NCBI GenBank assembly: GCA_007128315.1
Contig: SKXQ01000109.1
Location: forward strand, 1 to 39,701
Length of the DNA stretch: 39,701 nucleotides
Direction: 5' to 3'
From: Spirochaetaceae bacterium
Lineage (GTDB): Bacteria > Spirochaetota > Spirochaetia > DSM-27196 > SKKC01
The notes under the pieces: model-generated
Databases searched by the model: none
What the model saw: the letters and a program-made list of their open reading frames with translations, nothing else
What the model was told of the DNA's origin: nothing
Translations under genes and position numbers: made by a program
Shown here: positions 17,001 to 25,281 of the stretch, one piece after another
Position numbering within the stretch: the stretch's first letter is position 1
Layout: each line of letters starts with the position of its first letter

Positions 17001-18233
17001 TTACTCAAAAAAATTCCGTATCCATTTCCCCAGTGTCTGCAAGGTACGACCTCCTTCCCTTCGTCCGGAATCGATCCGCACCGGATCCATCTGCGCTGCG
17101 GCGTAGTGCACGAGTCCGACTGCGGTCGCAAACTCGGGTCGCTGATACGCATCTGGCAGACCTTTCCGGTCCATGGGGCTCCCGATTCTAGCCGGGCTCC
17201 CGAAGATATCCTGCGCTAGGTCGACCGCTCCGGGCATCAAAGCACCGCCACCGGTCAGGACGACACCTCCACCAATTGATCGCAGATAGCCCTTCCGGTC
17301 GAGTTTTTCCCTGACCATGCCGAAAATCTCTTCCATTCGCGGCTGAATAATCTCTGCAAGGCCGCGACGCTGAATCGAAAGTGGCGGCCGCCCGCCGACA
17401 CCGGGAATAATCACAGGCTCATTGTCGTCGACCATGTCCACGTAACAGCACCCCGCTTCTCGCTTGATGCGTTCCGCACTGTCCACCGGTGTCTTCAACA
17501 TGATGGAAATGTCATTCGTCACTTGCGCTCCGCCAATTCCGACGACCCCGGTGTAATAAGGGGCTCCATCCGAGTAGACGAGCATGTCGGTTGTCCCGCC
17601 ACCGAGGTCGAGAAGCAGGACACCTAACTCGCGTTCATCGGTGGAAAGCACCGATCCTGCCGAGGCAAGTCCGTCGAGGACCATGTGATCGACTCGAAAC
17701 CCTGCCCGATTTATGCATTTGACCAGGTTCTGTGCGCTGGTCACGCTTCCGGTAATAATGTGAACTTCGCATTCGAGCCGAACGCCGATCATGTCGAGCG
17801 GGTTCCGGATTCCCGCCTGATCATCCACGATGAACTCCTGCGGAATGACGTGAAGTATTTCCCTGTCCATAGGGATGACCACCGCTCGAGCGGCGTCAAT
17901 GACCCGATCGACATCGACCTGTGTGATTTCCCGACCACGCCCGGTCACAGCCACGACACCACGCGAGTTCATTCCCTCGACGTGGCCGCCGGCCACTCCT
18001 GTGACAACAGCCTGAACTTCGCGGCCTGCGTTCTGCTCGGCTTCCTCTATGGCTTCAGCGACACTTCGCAAGGTCGCTTCAATATTGATAACAACACCGC
18101 GTCTGAGCCCTGACGACGCGGCGACTCCCATACCGAGAAATTCCGCTTCTCCTGTCTCGGTCATTTCGGCAATGACCGCACAGACCTTACTGGTTCCTAT
18201 ATCAAGAGCCACTATTGTGGAGTCTACCGCCAT
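17001..18233 (-). CDS. ftsA: Cell division protein FtsA
   Basis: FtsA is the actin-like protein that tethers FtsZ to the membrane and recruits later division proteins. The 410-residue product shows the actin-fold phosphate loops (VALDIGTSKVCAVIAEM at about 8-24 and LLLDLGGGTTDMLVYSDG at about 205-222), the adenosine-side motif GGVVLTGGGALMPG at about 327-340, and the 1C subdomain in between. The end, TLQTLGKWIRNFFE, is an amphipathic membrane-targeting helix. The start overlaps the end of ftsQ by 10 bases. There is 52 bases of untranslated sequence before ftsZ with no clear promoter. Confidence 0.97.
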   Translation of the reverse strand: MAVDSTIVALDIGTSKVCAVIAEMTETGEAEFLGMGVAASSGLRRGVVINIEATLRSVAEAIEEAEQNAGREVQAVVTGVAGGHVEGMNSRGVVAVTGRGREITQVDVDRVIDAARAVVIPMDREILHVIPQEFIVDDQAGIRNPLDMIGVRLECEVHIITGSVTSAQNLVKCINRAGFRVDHMVLDGLASAGSVLSTDERELGVLLLDLGGGTTDMLVYSDGAPYYTGVVGIGGAQVTNDISIMLKTPVDSAERIKREAGCCYVDMVDDNEPVIIPGVGGRPPLSIQRRGLAEIIQPRMEEIFGMVREKLDRKGYLRSIGGGVVLTGGGALMPGAVDLAQDIFGSPARIGSPMDRKGLPDAYQRPEFATAVGLVHYAAAQMDPVRIDSGRREGGRTLQTLGKWIRNFFE

Positions 18234-19156
18234 GAATCGCCCTCTCCCCGCAGGGTATAGACCACATCGCGACCACGCAAGTCTATCTCGGCCACATTCT
18301 CTTCTCCGTATTCGGCGCGCACGTAACTGATGATGCGCAGCGCCTGTTCGTAGGTCTCCGGCCGGGCACGCGCGTCAAGACGCACCGGAATCGCCGCATT
18401 GAGCGGATAGAGTACCGTCTCAAACCGCCGACCGACCGGCACGAGACGGATCTCGCTGATGAGGTTGAACAGATCAGGATGTTCGCGACGCAGCACGGTA
18501 AGATCCTGAAAGAGAACATTTATCTCTTCCGGCAACGCATCTCCGAAGCTGAAATTCCTGAACTGTATCCCGCTGATTATCGGAAGGGTCAGATCGCCCG
18601 CGTGTGCATCCCGAAAGAGTACACCGTCCTGGTCGCCGGCCACGGGTATCACCCCGGTTTCCGTTGCCACGTCGACTACAAACAGAGGCGTGCGGCCCTG
18701 AAGATCAATAATGAGCGTATCCGGAAACACCCGCGTCACGTGCGCATTGCGGACAGCCGGTATCGACGATAGCCGGTGCTCGATCTCGCGGGTATCCACG
18801 TGCATGTACAGAACCCGACCCGATAGCCCTGTGGCCTCCAAAAGCTGTTCTCGCGAGAGGACGACATCACCGTCGACTCGCACGGTAGAGATAGCGAGGT
18901 TCGGAGCAATAACGTGCTGAAATGTGAGCTCACCGGCCGCGATTGTGATCACGGTGAGAACAAGGCCTATTATGAGCGTTCGGACGAGCCGTATGCGGTT
19001 ACCGGTCGACTCTCCCCGAACGGTGGTGTGCTCTGAGTTTCGTGTGCTTTGACGACCCGAAACCCGATCTGCACCACTCTGAGCGAAGCGGAACCTGGCA
19101 TCGTGGGAAGGCGACCATGCATCGTGTGTGCGAGTCCGCACTGCGTCATCAGCCAT
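18224..19156 (-). CDS. ftsQ: Cell division protein FtsQ/DivIB
   Basis: FtsQ/DivIB is a bitopic membrane protein that bridges early and late division proteins. The 310-residue product has a cytoplasmic N-terminus of about 58 residues, one membrane helix (about 59-80, LVRTLIIGLVLTVITIAAGEL), a POTRA domain (about 90-160, AISTVRVDGDVVLSREQLLE then AVRNAHVTRVFPDTLIIDLQ) and a beta domain to about 300. The cytoplasmic tail is longer than average. It overlaps ftsW by 8 bases and ftsA by 10. GGAGGAG lies 5 bases before the ATG. Confidence 0.92.
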   Translation of the reverse strand: MADDAVRTRTHDAWSPSHDARFRFAQSGADRVSGRQSTRNSEHTTVRGESTGNRIRLVRTLIIGLVLTVITIAAGELTFQHVIAPNLAISTVRVDGDVVLSREQLLEATGLSGRVLYMHVDTREIEHRLSSIPAVRNAHVTRVFPDTLIIDLQGRTPLFVVDVATETGVIPVAGDQDGVLFRDAHAGDLTLPIISGIQFRNFSFGDALPEEINVLFQDLTVLRREHPDLFNLISEIRLVPVGRRFETVLYPLNAAIPVRLDARARPETYEQALRIISYVRAEYGEENVAEIDLRGRDVVYTLRGEGDSWR

Positions 19157-20294
19157 GAAGCTCCTCCGGATCGGACACCGATCGTGAAACGTTCAAAAGG
19201 AAACCACAGGCAAGCAGAGTGACGAGCATGCTCGATCCGCCGGAGCTGAAGAAAGGCAGCGGTACGCCTGTTGCCGGCACCGCCCCGGCCACAACGGCGA
19301 TGTTCAGGAGCGCCTGAAACACGATCATGGATGTAACGCCGAATGCGAGAAAACTTCGAAACGTATCCGGCGCGCGCATCGCGATGTAATAACCTCTCCA
19401 CGCAAAAACCGTAAACAGAGCAATAATGGCGACGACTCCGACGAGCCCGAGCTCTTCGGCGACGACGGCAAACACGAAATCCGAGTGCACTTCAGGAAGC
19501 GCACCCATTTTCTGGGTTCCAAGTCCAATACCGACCCCCCATGCACCACCGCTCTCAAGCGCACGTTCGGCGGCGAGGATCTGAAAACCGGAACCCGAGG
19601 GATCAAGTGTCGGTTCAAGAAACGCGAGTAAGCGACGCACTCGATGTTCCCGGCTGAGAAGAAGAATCACCGCGAGAGGAGTCGAAACCAGACCCAGTCC
19701 AATAAAATACCTCAGCGGAGCACCTGCGACGAAGAAAATTGCCATACCCAGCACGAACACGAACACGGCCGTCGAGAAGTCATTCTGCACGTATATAAGG
19801 AACGAAAAAAGCGCAAGCACCAGAAACGGGGGCAGCAGCGTGTTGACTGCGTCGTCCATGGAATCCTGCTTGTTACTCAGGAGATGCGCAAGGTAGATCA
19901 CCATGACCAGCTTGACGAGCTCACTCGGCTGAAAGCTGCGCCCGAAGACGAAGATCCAACGGCGCGCACCCTGAAGCGAGGCCCCTATGCCAGGTACAAA
20001 GGTAAGCGACATAAGTACGAGCGCCCCAAGAAGCATGACCGGGAGAAATTTGCGTATTCTGTCGAGCGAAATTGTTGCAGGGAGGATCGCAAGCGTCGCT
20101 CCGAGGAGCGTAAACAGGCCCTGCGTGCGGAAAAAGCGATACGGATCTCCAAAGAGGTGCCCTGCGCGAAAGAAAGAACTGGAGAACAGGACCGTCAGGC
20201 CGGTCCCCGTCAGAAGAACCACCGAGCCAAGCAGCATTGAATCGACTGATCGCTTGAGGTGCACCCGTTCAGCGCTGAAACTGTAGGATGCCAT
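19149..20294 (-). CDS. ftsW: Septal peptidoglycan polymerase FtsW (SEDS family)
   Basis: FtsW is the SEDS-family glycosyltransferase that polymerises lipid II at the septum together with a class B penicillin-binding protein. The 381-residue product is very hydrophobic with about ten membrane helices. It contains the SEDS signatures GARRWIFVFGRSFQPSELVK at about 112-131, a long periplasmic loop with SGSGFQILAAERALESGGAW, and the end motif VPATGVPLPFFSSGGSSMLV at about 340-359. It starts in a 1-base overlap (TAATG) with the murF stop. In Borrelia mraY stands between murF and ftsW; here it is missing. RodA is the alternative family member, but the division context favours FtsW. Confidence 0.95.
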   Translation of the reverse strand: MASYSFSAERVHLKRSVDSMLLGSVVLLTGTGLTVLFSSSFFRAGHLFGDPYRFFRTQGLFTLLGATLAILPATISLDRIRKFLPVMLLGALVLMSLTFVPGIGASLQGARRWIFVFGRSFQPSELVKLVMVIYLAHLLSNKQDSMDDAVNTLLPPFLVLALFSFLIYVQNDFSTAVFVFVLGMAIFFVAGAPLRYFIGLGLVSTPLAVILLLSREHRVRRLLAFLEPTLDPSGSGFQILAAERALESGGAWGVGIGLGTQKMGALPEVHSDFVFAVVAEELGLVGVVAIIALFTVFAWRGYYIAMRAPDTFRSFLAFGVTSMIVFQALLNIAVVAGAVPATGVPLPFFSSGGSSMLVTLLACGFLLNVSRSVSDPEELHG

Positions 20295-21745
20295 TACACA
20301 GCCTCCCCTTGTCCGACCTGCGTCGTCGCGGAAAGCGTTGCATCAACTGCAGGGAGAAGCCGCTCAAGCCCGATCGCACGACTGCCTTTCAGAAGTACGA
20401 CATCACCGGCTCGAACAACCTTACGCACCAGCGGTTCTGCGGCTCCGACATCTGCCGCCCAGTAACTCTGACCGCTGAAACCCGCCAGCTCGCAGGCCCG
20501 ATGCGCATCCCGCATGTGTGACCCTACGAACACGACCGCCTGCACCGGCAGCATTGCGACACGCCCACCCACGCGCTCGTGCTCTACGCGTGAGAGCTCG
20601 CCGATCTCGAGCATGGAACCGAGCACACAGACCTGACGACTGCCTGCTCCATCTGACAGCAGATCAAGCGATGCCTGCATCGATTGAGGATTCGCGTTGT
20701 AGCAGTCAAGAATTACCGTGCAAACGCCACGGAGGATCTGCGCCCGGCCGAACATGGGCAGCACTGCCTCGATCCCCGCCTGTATCTGGTCGAGACTGAT
20801 ACCCATGGTGCGAGCAACGACGGCAGCCGCAAGCGCGTTCATGCCCATTGCATGACCGAGCAGGTTAACGGCGATGTTCCGGCCACCAAAGGACAGAACA
20901 CCCCCCGCAAGACCGCGGGTACGGTAGCCACCGAACTCGGGCGTTGCACGGAGCCCGAATCGAACGATACGGCCGCGAATTCCGGTGGCGAGCACCGAGG
21001 CGTATTCATCATCATCAGGGATAAACGCGGTCTGCTTCCCGGTGAACTGCGAAAAGATCATGCGTTTCTCGCGGGCGACACCTTCGCGTGTCTGAACGAA
21101 CTCGGTGTGCGCAAGACCGGTGTTCGTAACGATGGCGTAGTCTGGTCGCACCAGCTCGGTGAGCAGTGCAATCTGTCCGACACCGTCCATTGCGATCTCA
21201 AAAACGGCGTAACGATGATCGGAACCAACTTCGAGCATGGCCATTGGCAGGCCGATCTCGCTGTTAAGATTCCCCCTGCTCCGCCAGGTCGTCCCGGCGG
21301 TCGAGAGTATCGAAGCGAGCAGTTCCTTTGTCGTCGTTTTTCCGTTGCTTCCGGTGACCCCGACTTTTACCAGGCCGGGAAACCGGGCAAGATGCGCTCT
21401 CGCCAGTCGTTGCAGGACGTGGAGAGGATCATCACACGACAGAACGGTCACGCATTGATCCAGAGCACCTTCCCGAAGGTCGCGCAGAACGTCCTCGACC
21501 CGATCGTCGCGAATAATGACCAGACGGGCGCCCATGGAGACGGCGTCCCGGACGTACGCGTGGCCGTCGGCAAAACGGCCCGGAAGCGCCACGAAGGCAC
21601 AACCTTCGGTGGCGATACGGGAGTCGACAACGACGCCGAAAAAGTCATTCCTCAGACCTGAATGTACCGTGTGCGGGATAGCCTCACTCGACAGCACCTG
21701 CAGGTAGAACTCGGACGTAACTCGGGGAAAAGCCTTCGCACTCAC
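20294..21745 (-). CDS. murF: UDP-MurNAc-tripeptide--D-Ala-D-Ala ligase MurF
   Basis: MurF adds the D-Ala-D-Ala dipeptide (or analogue) to UDP-MurNAc-tripeptide in the cytoplasm, the last soluble step before the lipid stage. The 483-residue product has a MurF N-terminal substrate domain (VVDSRIATEGCAFVALPG at about 39-56), the Mur ligase ATP loop VGVTGSNGKTTTKELLAS at about 127-144, the YAVFEIAMDGVGQI block (about 178-191), the NTGLAHTEF block and the C-terminal domain with ILDCYNANPQSMQASLDLL. NPxS motifs of this type are typical of MurF. The GTG start overlaps the ftsL stop (GTGA). Confidence 0.96.
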   Translation of the reverse strand: MSAKAFPRVTSEFYLQVLSSEAIPHTVHSGLRNDFFGVVVDSRIATEGCAFVALPGRFADGHAYVRDAVSMGARLVIIRDDRVEDVLRDLREGALDQCVTVLSCDDPLHVLQRLARAHLARFPGLVKVGVTGSNGKTTTKELLASILSTAGTTWRSRGNLNSEIGLPMAMLEVGSDHRYAVFEIAMDGVGQIALLTELVRPDYAIVTNTGLAHTEFVQTREGVAREKRMIFSQFTGKQTAFIPDDDEYASVLATGIRGRIVRFGLRATPEFGGYRTRGLAGGVLSFGGRNIAVNLLGHAMGMNALAAAVVARTMGISLDQIQAGIEAVLPMFGRAQILRGVCTVILDCYNANPQSMQASLDLLSDGAGSRQVCVLGSMLEIGELSRVEHERVGGRVAMLPVQAVVFVGSHMRDAHRACELAGFSGQSYWAADVGAAEPLVRKVVRAGDVVLLKGSRAIGLERLLPAVDATLSATTQVGQGEAV

Positions 21746-22035
21746 TGACTGTTCTCCAATGCGGGACCGAGCGCTTCCACGCGAGGGCCGGCGAAGGTCT
21801 GCTCGAGTCCGAACACATCCCGCGAGAGTCGATCGATTCGCGCAGGTGAGCTTAGAGCAGATACGCTGGTGATAGCCCGCTTGTTTGCCTCAAGCAGTGT
21901 GCGTTGTTGAGACTCCGCCTGACGAATCTCGCGCTGCATACGATCAAAACGGAAGGCCTGATGTGCATTGACGAACAGAAGAACCGGTACAAGAGCAATG
22001 AGTATCCAGGCAACAATGGAAAGACGCTTCACCAT
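21742..22035 (-). CDS. ftsL: FtsL-like bitopic division protein
   Basis: This 97-residue protein has one N-terminal membrane helix (about 5-24, LSIVAWILIALVPVLLFVN) followed by a heptad-like coiled coil (about 30-60, FDRMQREIRQAESQQRTLLE) and a short tail. That is the FtsL design, and ftsL always follows rsmH in dcw clusters. Sequence is poorly conserved in this family, so the call rests on topology and position. Either ATG 22035 or GTG 22032 may be the start. The GTG has better spacing from GAGGAG in the end of rsmH. It overlaps rsmH by 7 bases and murF by 4. Confidence 0.8.
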   Translation of the reverse strand: MVKRLSIVAWILIALVPVLLFVNAHQAFRFDRMQREIRQAESQQRTLLEANKRAITSVSALSSPARIDRLSRDVFGLEQTFAGPRVEALGPALENSQ

Positions 22036-23027
22036 GACTCCTCGATCCGGGTCTTCTCGACAACACGAAGCTTGGCGCTTCGAGAGGCCGGATTTCCGGC
22101 GACTTCCTCGTGCGACGGCACAACTGGCCGGCGGGTAAGAACTGTTATTCGTTCACCCTCAGGCATTGCCACCGTATCTATTAGTTTCGGCGCGAACTTC
22201 GAAGCAGTAGAGTGCTTTGCCGTGACCGCAGAGCGACCGACAGCCGCTTCGTCACCGGCGGCAGCACGAAACGCCCATTTTACCAGCCGGTCTTCAAGGC
22301 TGTGAAACGTAATGACTGCCATGCGGCCACGGTCGGGGGACAAAGCTGCGAGCGCTCGTGGAAGAGCCATCCGGAGACGCTCCAGTTCAGCGTTGACCGC
22401 GATACGGAGCGCCTGAAAAGTCCTCGTCGCAGGGCTGATGCGTCCGCGGCGGTACGCCGCAGGCACTGCCGACGCTACCGTTTCAACCAGATCACCGGTG
22501 GTGCGAAGACTACCGGAGCTCCTGGCACGCACGATTGCCGCTGCTATGCGACGACTGTACCGCTCTTCGCCGAACACGTAAATAATGTCGGCCAGATCTT
22601 CCTGCGAGATACCCGACAGCAGTTCAGCTGCACTCATGACGGAATCGGAGAGACGCATGTCCAGCGGCTCGTCCTCCCGGAACGTAAAGCCACGGCCTGA
22701 GCCTGCGAGATGAAAGGTACTGATGCCAAGATCGAAGAGAACACGATGAGGTCGGGCGCCTGTGTATGACAACCAGAAGTCATCATACCAGGCGCACACA
22801 AACTCCACCTGCGACGCACGCGGACCCAGAAAATATCTTGCCCGCTCAATCATGGTCGCATCTGCATCCACACCGATGAGACGTGAGTCAGGAGCATGCT
22901 CAAGGAGCAGCGCTGAATGTCCGCCTTCTCCAAGCGTGCAATCAACAACAGGCCCGGCATTTGTCGTATCGGGTTTCAGAAACTCGACGATCTCTGCCGG
23001 TAGAACGGGCACATGTGACCGTTCCAT
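22029..23027 (-). CDS. rsmH: 16S rRNA (cytosine-1402 N4)-methyltransferase RsmH (MraW)
   Basis: RsmH methylates N4 of C1402 in the P-site region of 16S rRNA, using S-adenosylmethionine. The 332-residue product starts with SHVPVLPAEIVEFLKP, has the SAM-binding loop VVDCTLGEGGHSALLLE at about 27-43, the VLFDLGISTFHLAGSGRGFTF block at about 110-130, and the ending signature with MAVITFHSLEDRLVKW at about 248-263. All are family hallmarks. Its ATG follows the mraZ stop with no gap (TAAATG), and no clear Shine-Dalgarno is visible, so translation is probably coupled to mraZ. Confidence 0.96.
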   Translation of the reverse strand: MERSHVPVLPAEIVEFLKPDTTNAGPVVDCTLGEGGHSALLLEHAPDSRLIGVDADATMIERARYFLGPRASQVEFVCAWYDDFWLSYTGARPHRVLFDLGISTFHLAGSGRGFTFREDEPLDMRLSDSVMSAAELLSGISQEDLADIIYVFGEERYSRRIAAAIVRARSSGSLRTTGDLVETVASAVPAAYRRGRISPATRTFQALRIAVNAELERLRMALPRALAALSPDRGRMAVITFHSLEDRLVKWAFRAAAGDEAAVGRSAVTAKHSTASKFAPKLIDTVAMPEGERITVLTRRPVVPSHEEVAGNPASRSAKLRVVEKTRIEESW

Positions 23028-23486
23028 TTATTGTGATTCCGCGTCGAAAAAGGAAACGAACCCTCCCAGTTCTTCAGCCGCCTGCTGAAACTCCGGCTCA
23101 GTCTCTTCAAGGTACGCATCGTACGCTTCAACATCCCAAATCTCCAGATATCTGTTGATTCCGAGGATCGCACAGTCCCTCTTAAGGCCTGCAGACTGCA
23201 TCAGACTCGATGGAATATTTACGCGTCCTGCTTTATCGAGTTCCACCTCCTGTGCTGGTGCAATGATACGTCGCTGCATCATTCGCGCCTTCTTGGTAAA
23301 CGGGCTCGCCGCCCGCATCAGGCTCTCACTGAGAGCAGTCCACTCAGCAGGGGGGAAAAGCCAGAGGCAATGATCCATACCTCGTGTGAGTACGAGAAGA
23401 TTGCCAGCAATTTCGTTTCGAATCCGAGATGGTATGAGCAGACGCCCTTTTTCATCGAGGGAGTTCCGAAATTCGCCGGTCAGCAT
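23028..23486 (-). CDS. mraZ: Division/cell-wall cluster regulator MraZ
   Basis: MraZ is a ring-forming DNA-binding protein that controls its own operon, as a repressor in Escherichia coli. The 152-residue product has the two tandem AbrB/SpoVT-like MraZ domains, each with its D-x-x-x-R core: FRNSLDEKGRLLIPSRIRNE at about 6-25 and VELDKAGRVNIPSSLMQSAG at about 81-100. Length fits the family. It is the first gene of the cluster. Four 10-bp repeats lie between a predicted promoter and the ATG, so autoregulation is very likely. AAGGG sits directly before the ATG, so the ribosome site is atypical and merges with the last box. Confidence 0.95.
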   Translation of the reverse strand: MLTGEFRNSLDEKGRLLIPSRIRNEIAGNLLVLTRGMDHCLWLFPPAEWTALSESLMRAASPFTKKARMMQRRIIAPAQEVELDKAGRVNIPSSLMQSAGLKRDCAILGINRYLEIWDVEAYDAYLEETEPEFQQAAEELGGFVSFFDAESQ

Positions 23487-23491
23487 CCCTT

Positions 23492-23531
23492 ATTCACCAC
23501 TTTCCCCTATTTTTTCCCACTTTTTCCCACT
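23492..23531 (-). promoter_or_regulatory. Array of four MraZ boxes upstream of mraZ
   Basis: On the minus strand four direct 10-bp units follow each other without gaps: AGTGGGAAAA (23531-23522), AGTGGGAAAA (23521-23512), AATAGGGGAA (23511-23502) and AGTGGTGAAT (23501-23492). The AGTGG core with 10-bp spacing agrees with the known MraZ operator (repeats of GTGG or TGGG one helical turn apart). The third unit is degenerate. The array begins at about the predicted start point and ends 5 bases before the mraZ ATG, so bound MraZ could block both initiation and ribosome access. Confidence 0.85.
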
Positions 23532-23540
23532 GACACTGTC

Positions 23541-23568
23541 ATCTTACGCGAGAAATGGCCTGTGTCAA
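23541..23568 (-). promoter_or_regulatory. mraZ: Predicted sigma70-type promoter of the mraZ-ftsZ string
   Basis: On the minus strand a perfect TTGACA (23568-23563) and TAAGAT (23546-23541, four of six matches) are 16 bases apart. The expected start point lies near 23534, just before the MraZ boxes. An 11-base palindrome TGACA-N-TGTCA (23531-23541) straddles the gap between the -10 box and the first MraZ box. It may be part of an operator or a chance feature. Confidence 0.65.
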
Positions 23569-23645
23569 TCACGGTAGACAGAATAAAGTGCATAGATTCG
23601 GTCTACTCGACGAGAAGTGGTATATGTATGTGTAGTAGTATAGCG

Positions 23646-23670
23646 GGGCGGCCCTGGATCAGGGGCGCCC
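23646..23670 (-). terminator. GC-rich hairpin containing the stop codon of the GH57 gene
   Basis: GGGCGCCCCTG (23670-23660) and CAGGGCCGCCC (23656-23646) pair over 11 positions with one mismatch around a 3-base loop. The GH57 TGA (23661-23659) runs from the stem into the loop. No U run follows, so termination would be weak or factor-dependent; 3'-end protection is another option. It separates the cheW-GH57 string from the mraZ promoter. Confidence 0.45.
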
Positions 23671-25257
23671 AAAGAGCCGATAGTCAATATCGGCAAAACA
23701 GTTGTTGCGGCGCTCGACCCGGGTGAGCCATTCAGTTGAAATCATACCGCCGCTGAGACTGTCATATATGTGGGTGAAGTTGCGTATGTGTTCCTTAACC
23801 CGAGCCTCCGCATAGCTTACGGCGGTACCCGATCGGATTATGAACGGCCAGTCTGACGCCTGACTCAGCAGAACTTCGCGGGCAGCCTGATTGAGCGCAC
23901 GCTGTTTGAGGCCGGTTTCGTTCGGATACCGTTTGACCAGGTCTATCATACGCTCAACTGCCTTATGCGTATGTCGGTAGACCCAGTCATTGGAACCATC
24001 AAGCCACACTTCTCCGTACCCCTTGTTTCCCCAGCTCGAAAGCACAGGGTCAAGGACCTGAAAGCCGTTGTGCGTCTGCATGTATCCTTGTGGAGTAACG
24101 AACTCGACCCAGTCCTCGTCAGCGATGGCTGCCTGATGGGCGCGCCGAAACAGGGCCTCAAGCCATTGCACGCCTTCAAACCACCAGTGCCCGAACAGTT
24201 CGGCGTCATACGGACAGACGATTACCGGTACATTGTCAATGAGCGGGCCCACGATACGGCACTGCCTGACCTGCTTGAAAAGGAAGTTCTCAGCGTGCGA
24301 CACGGCTTTTTCACTGGCCCGGGCAGGAAGATACGGCCGTTTCTGATCGGTCTTACCGGTGATCGCGTAGTACTTGTATCCGGTATTAATCCGTTCACTC
24401 TGGAGATGAATATATGGTGCGATGTAGTCTATCGGAAGATCGTGACCTATATCGCGATAGAACTCGCGGTACTCAGGATCTCCGGGGTACCCTTCGGACT
24501 CGGACCACACGGCATTTGCGCTCGCCATGTCGCGTCCGAAGGCAAGAACGCCGTTCGAGCACTGCACCGGGGCGTACACGCCACACTCGGCGGGTTCCTC
24601 ACCGAAAAGTAGCCCGTGGGCGGCAACGAAGAAAAACGTGATGCCGAACTCATCGAACAGATCCTCGATCCCCGGATAGTAACCACACTCGGGAAGCCAG
24701 AAGCCTCTCGGGCGTTTTCCAAAGACTGCCGCATGTTCATGTATGGCGACCTGTATCTGCACCCGTATCGCTGCGTCACTATCCTGATACATGGGCGCAA
24801 AGGGGTGGGATGCCAGTGTCGTAATAGCCTGTATACGTCCTGTTTCGGCGTGATGTCTGAAACGCGCAATGATATCCCGGTCATAGGTGTCTACAAAGGC
24901 CGTGCGACATCGGGAATACATGTCGAGGTACATTGCTGCCGGCTGTGCGAACTCCGGATCGGCCATGGTTCGCTCGCGTTCCTTGTGCCCGAGTTCGATA
25001 AGCCTGTCGAGGTGCGCGATGTATCGATTCTGCAGCAACTCGTCGGTCAGCATGGAGACCAGGGTTGGACTGAAACTCATGCAGAAAGAGCCGGATACGT
25101 CATCCCGCTCGAGTCGGTCGAGCATGCCGAGTATGGGTAGATAGGTTTCTGAAATCGCCTCAAAGAGCCACATCTCTTCCAGGAACGAATCGTGTTCCGG
25201 GTGCCGGACAAAAGGAAGATGAGCATGAAGAAGAAGCATTACCGAGCCGTATTTCAT
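23659..25257 (-). CDS. GH57 1,4-alpha-glucan branching enzyme
   Basis: This enzyme probably makes alpha-1,6 branches in glycogen by cutting and rejoining alpha-1,4 chains. The 532-residue product begins GSVMLLLHAHLPFVRHPEHD, the GH57 opening. It has the GFWLPECGYYPGIEDLFDE block at about 184-202, where the Glu is the known nucleophile of the family, and PVIVCPYDAELFGHWWFEGV at about 344-363, where the Asp is the acid/base. The ending has helical domains of the branching-enzyme subfamily (SDWPFIIRSGTAVSYAEARV). Length (about 530) matches Thermotoga/Thermococcus-type branching enzymes. DUF4912 lies just upstream (24 bases), a frequent pairing. The glycogen synthase gene lies about 9 kb away on the other strand. 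Confidence 0.9.
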   Translation of the reverse strand: MKYGSVMLLLHAHLPFVRHPEHDSFLEEMWLFEAISETYLPILGMLDRLERDDVSGSFCMSFSPTLVSMLTDELLQNRYIAHLDRLIELGHKERERTMADPEFAQPAAMYLDMYSRCRTAFVDTYDRDIIARFRHHAETGRIQAITTLASHPFAPMYQDSDAAIRVQIQVAIHEHAAVFGKRPRGFWLPECGYYPGIEDLFDEFGITFFFVAAHGLLFGEEPAECGVYAPVQCSNGVLAFGRDMASANAVWSESEGYPGDPEYREFYRDIGHDLPIDYIAPYIHLQSERINTGYKYYAITGKTDQKRPYLPARASEKAVSHAENFLFKQVRQCRIVGPLIDNVPVIVCPYDAELFGHWWFEGVQWLEALFRRAHQAAIADEDWVEFVTPQGYMQTHNGFQVLDPVLSSWGNKGYGEVWLDGSNDWVYRHTHKAVERMIDLVKRYPNETGLKQRALNQAAREVLLSQASDWPFIIRSGTAVSYAEARVKEHIRNFTHIYDSLSGGMISTEWLTRVERRNNCFADIDYRLFGRP

Positions 25258-25281
25258 AGTTTTGTACCGTGGATTCCCACC

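Noticed and set aside
20684-21661. Plus-strand frame of 325 codons opposite murF
   Set aside because: Shadow of murF; no protein-like composition or ribosome site.
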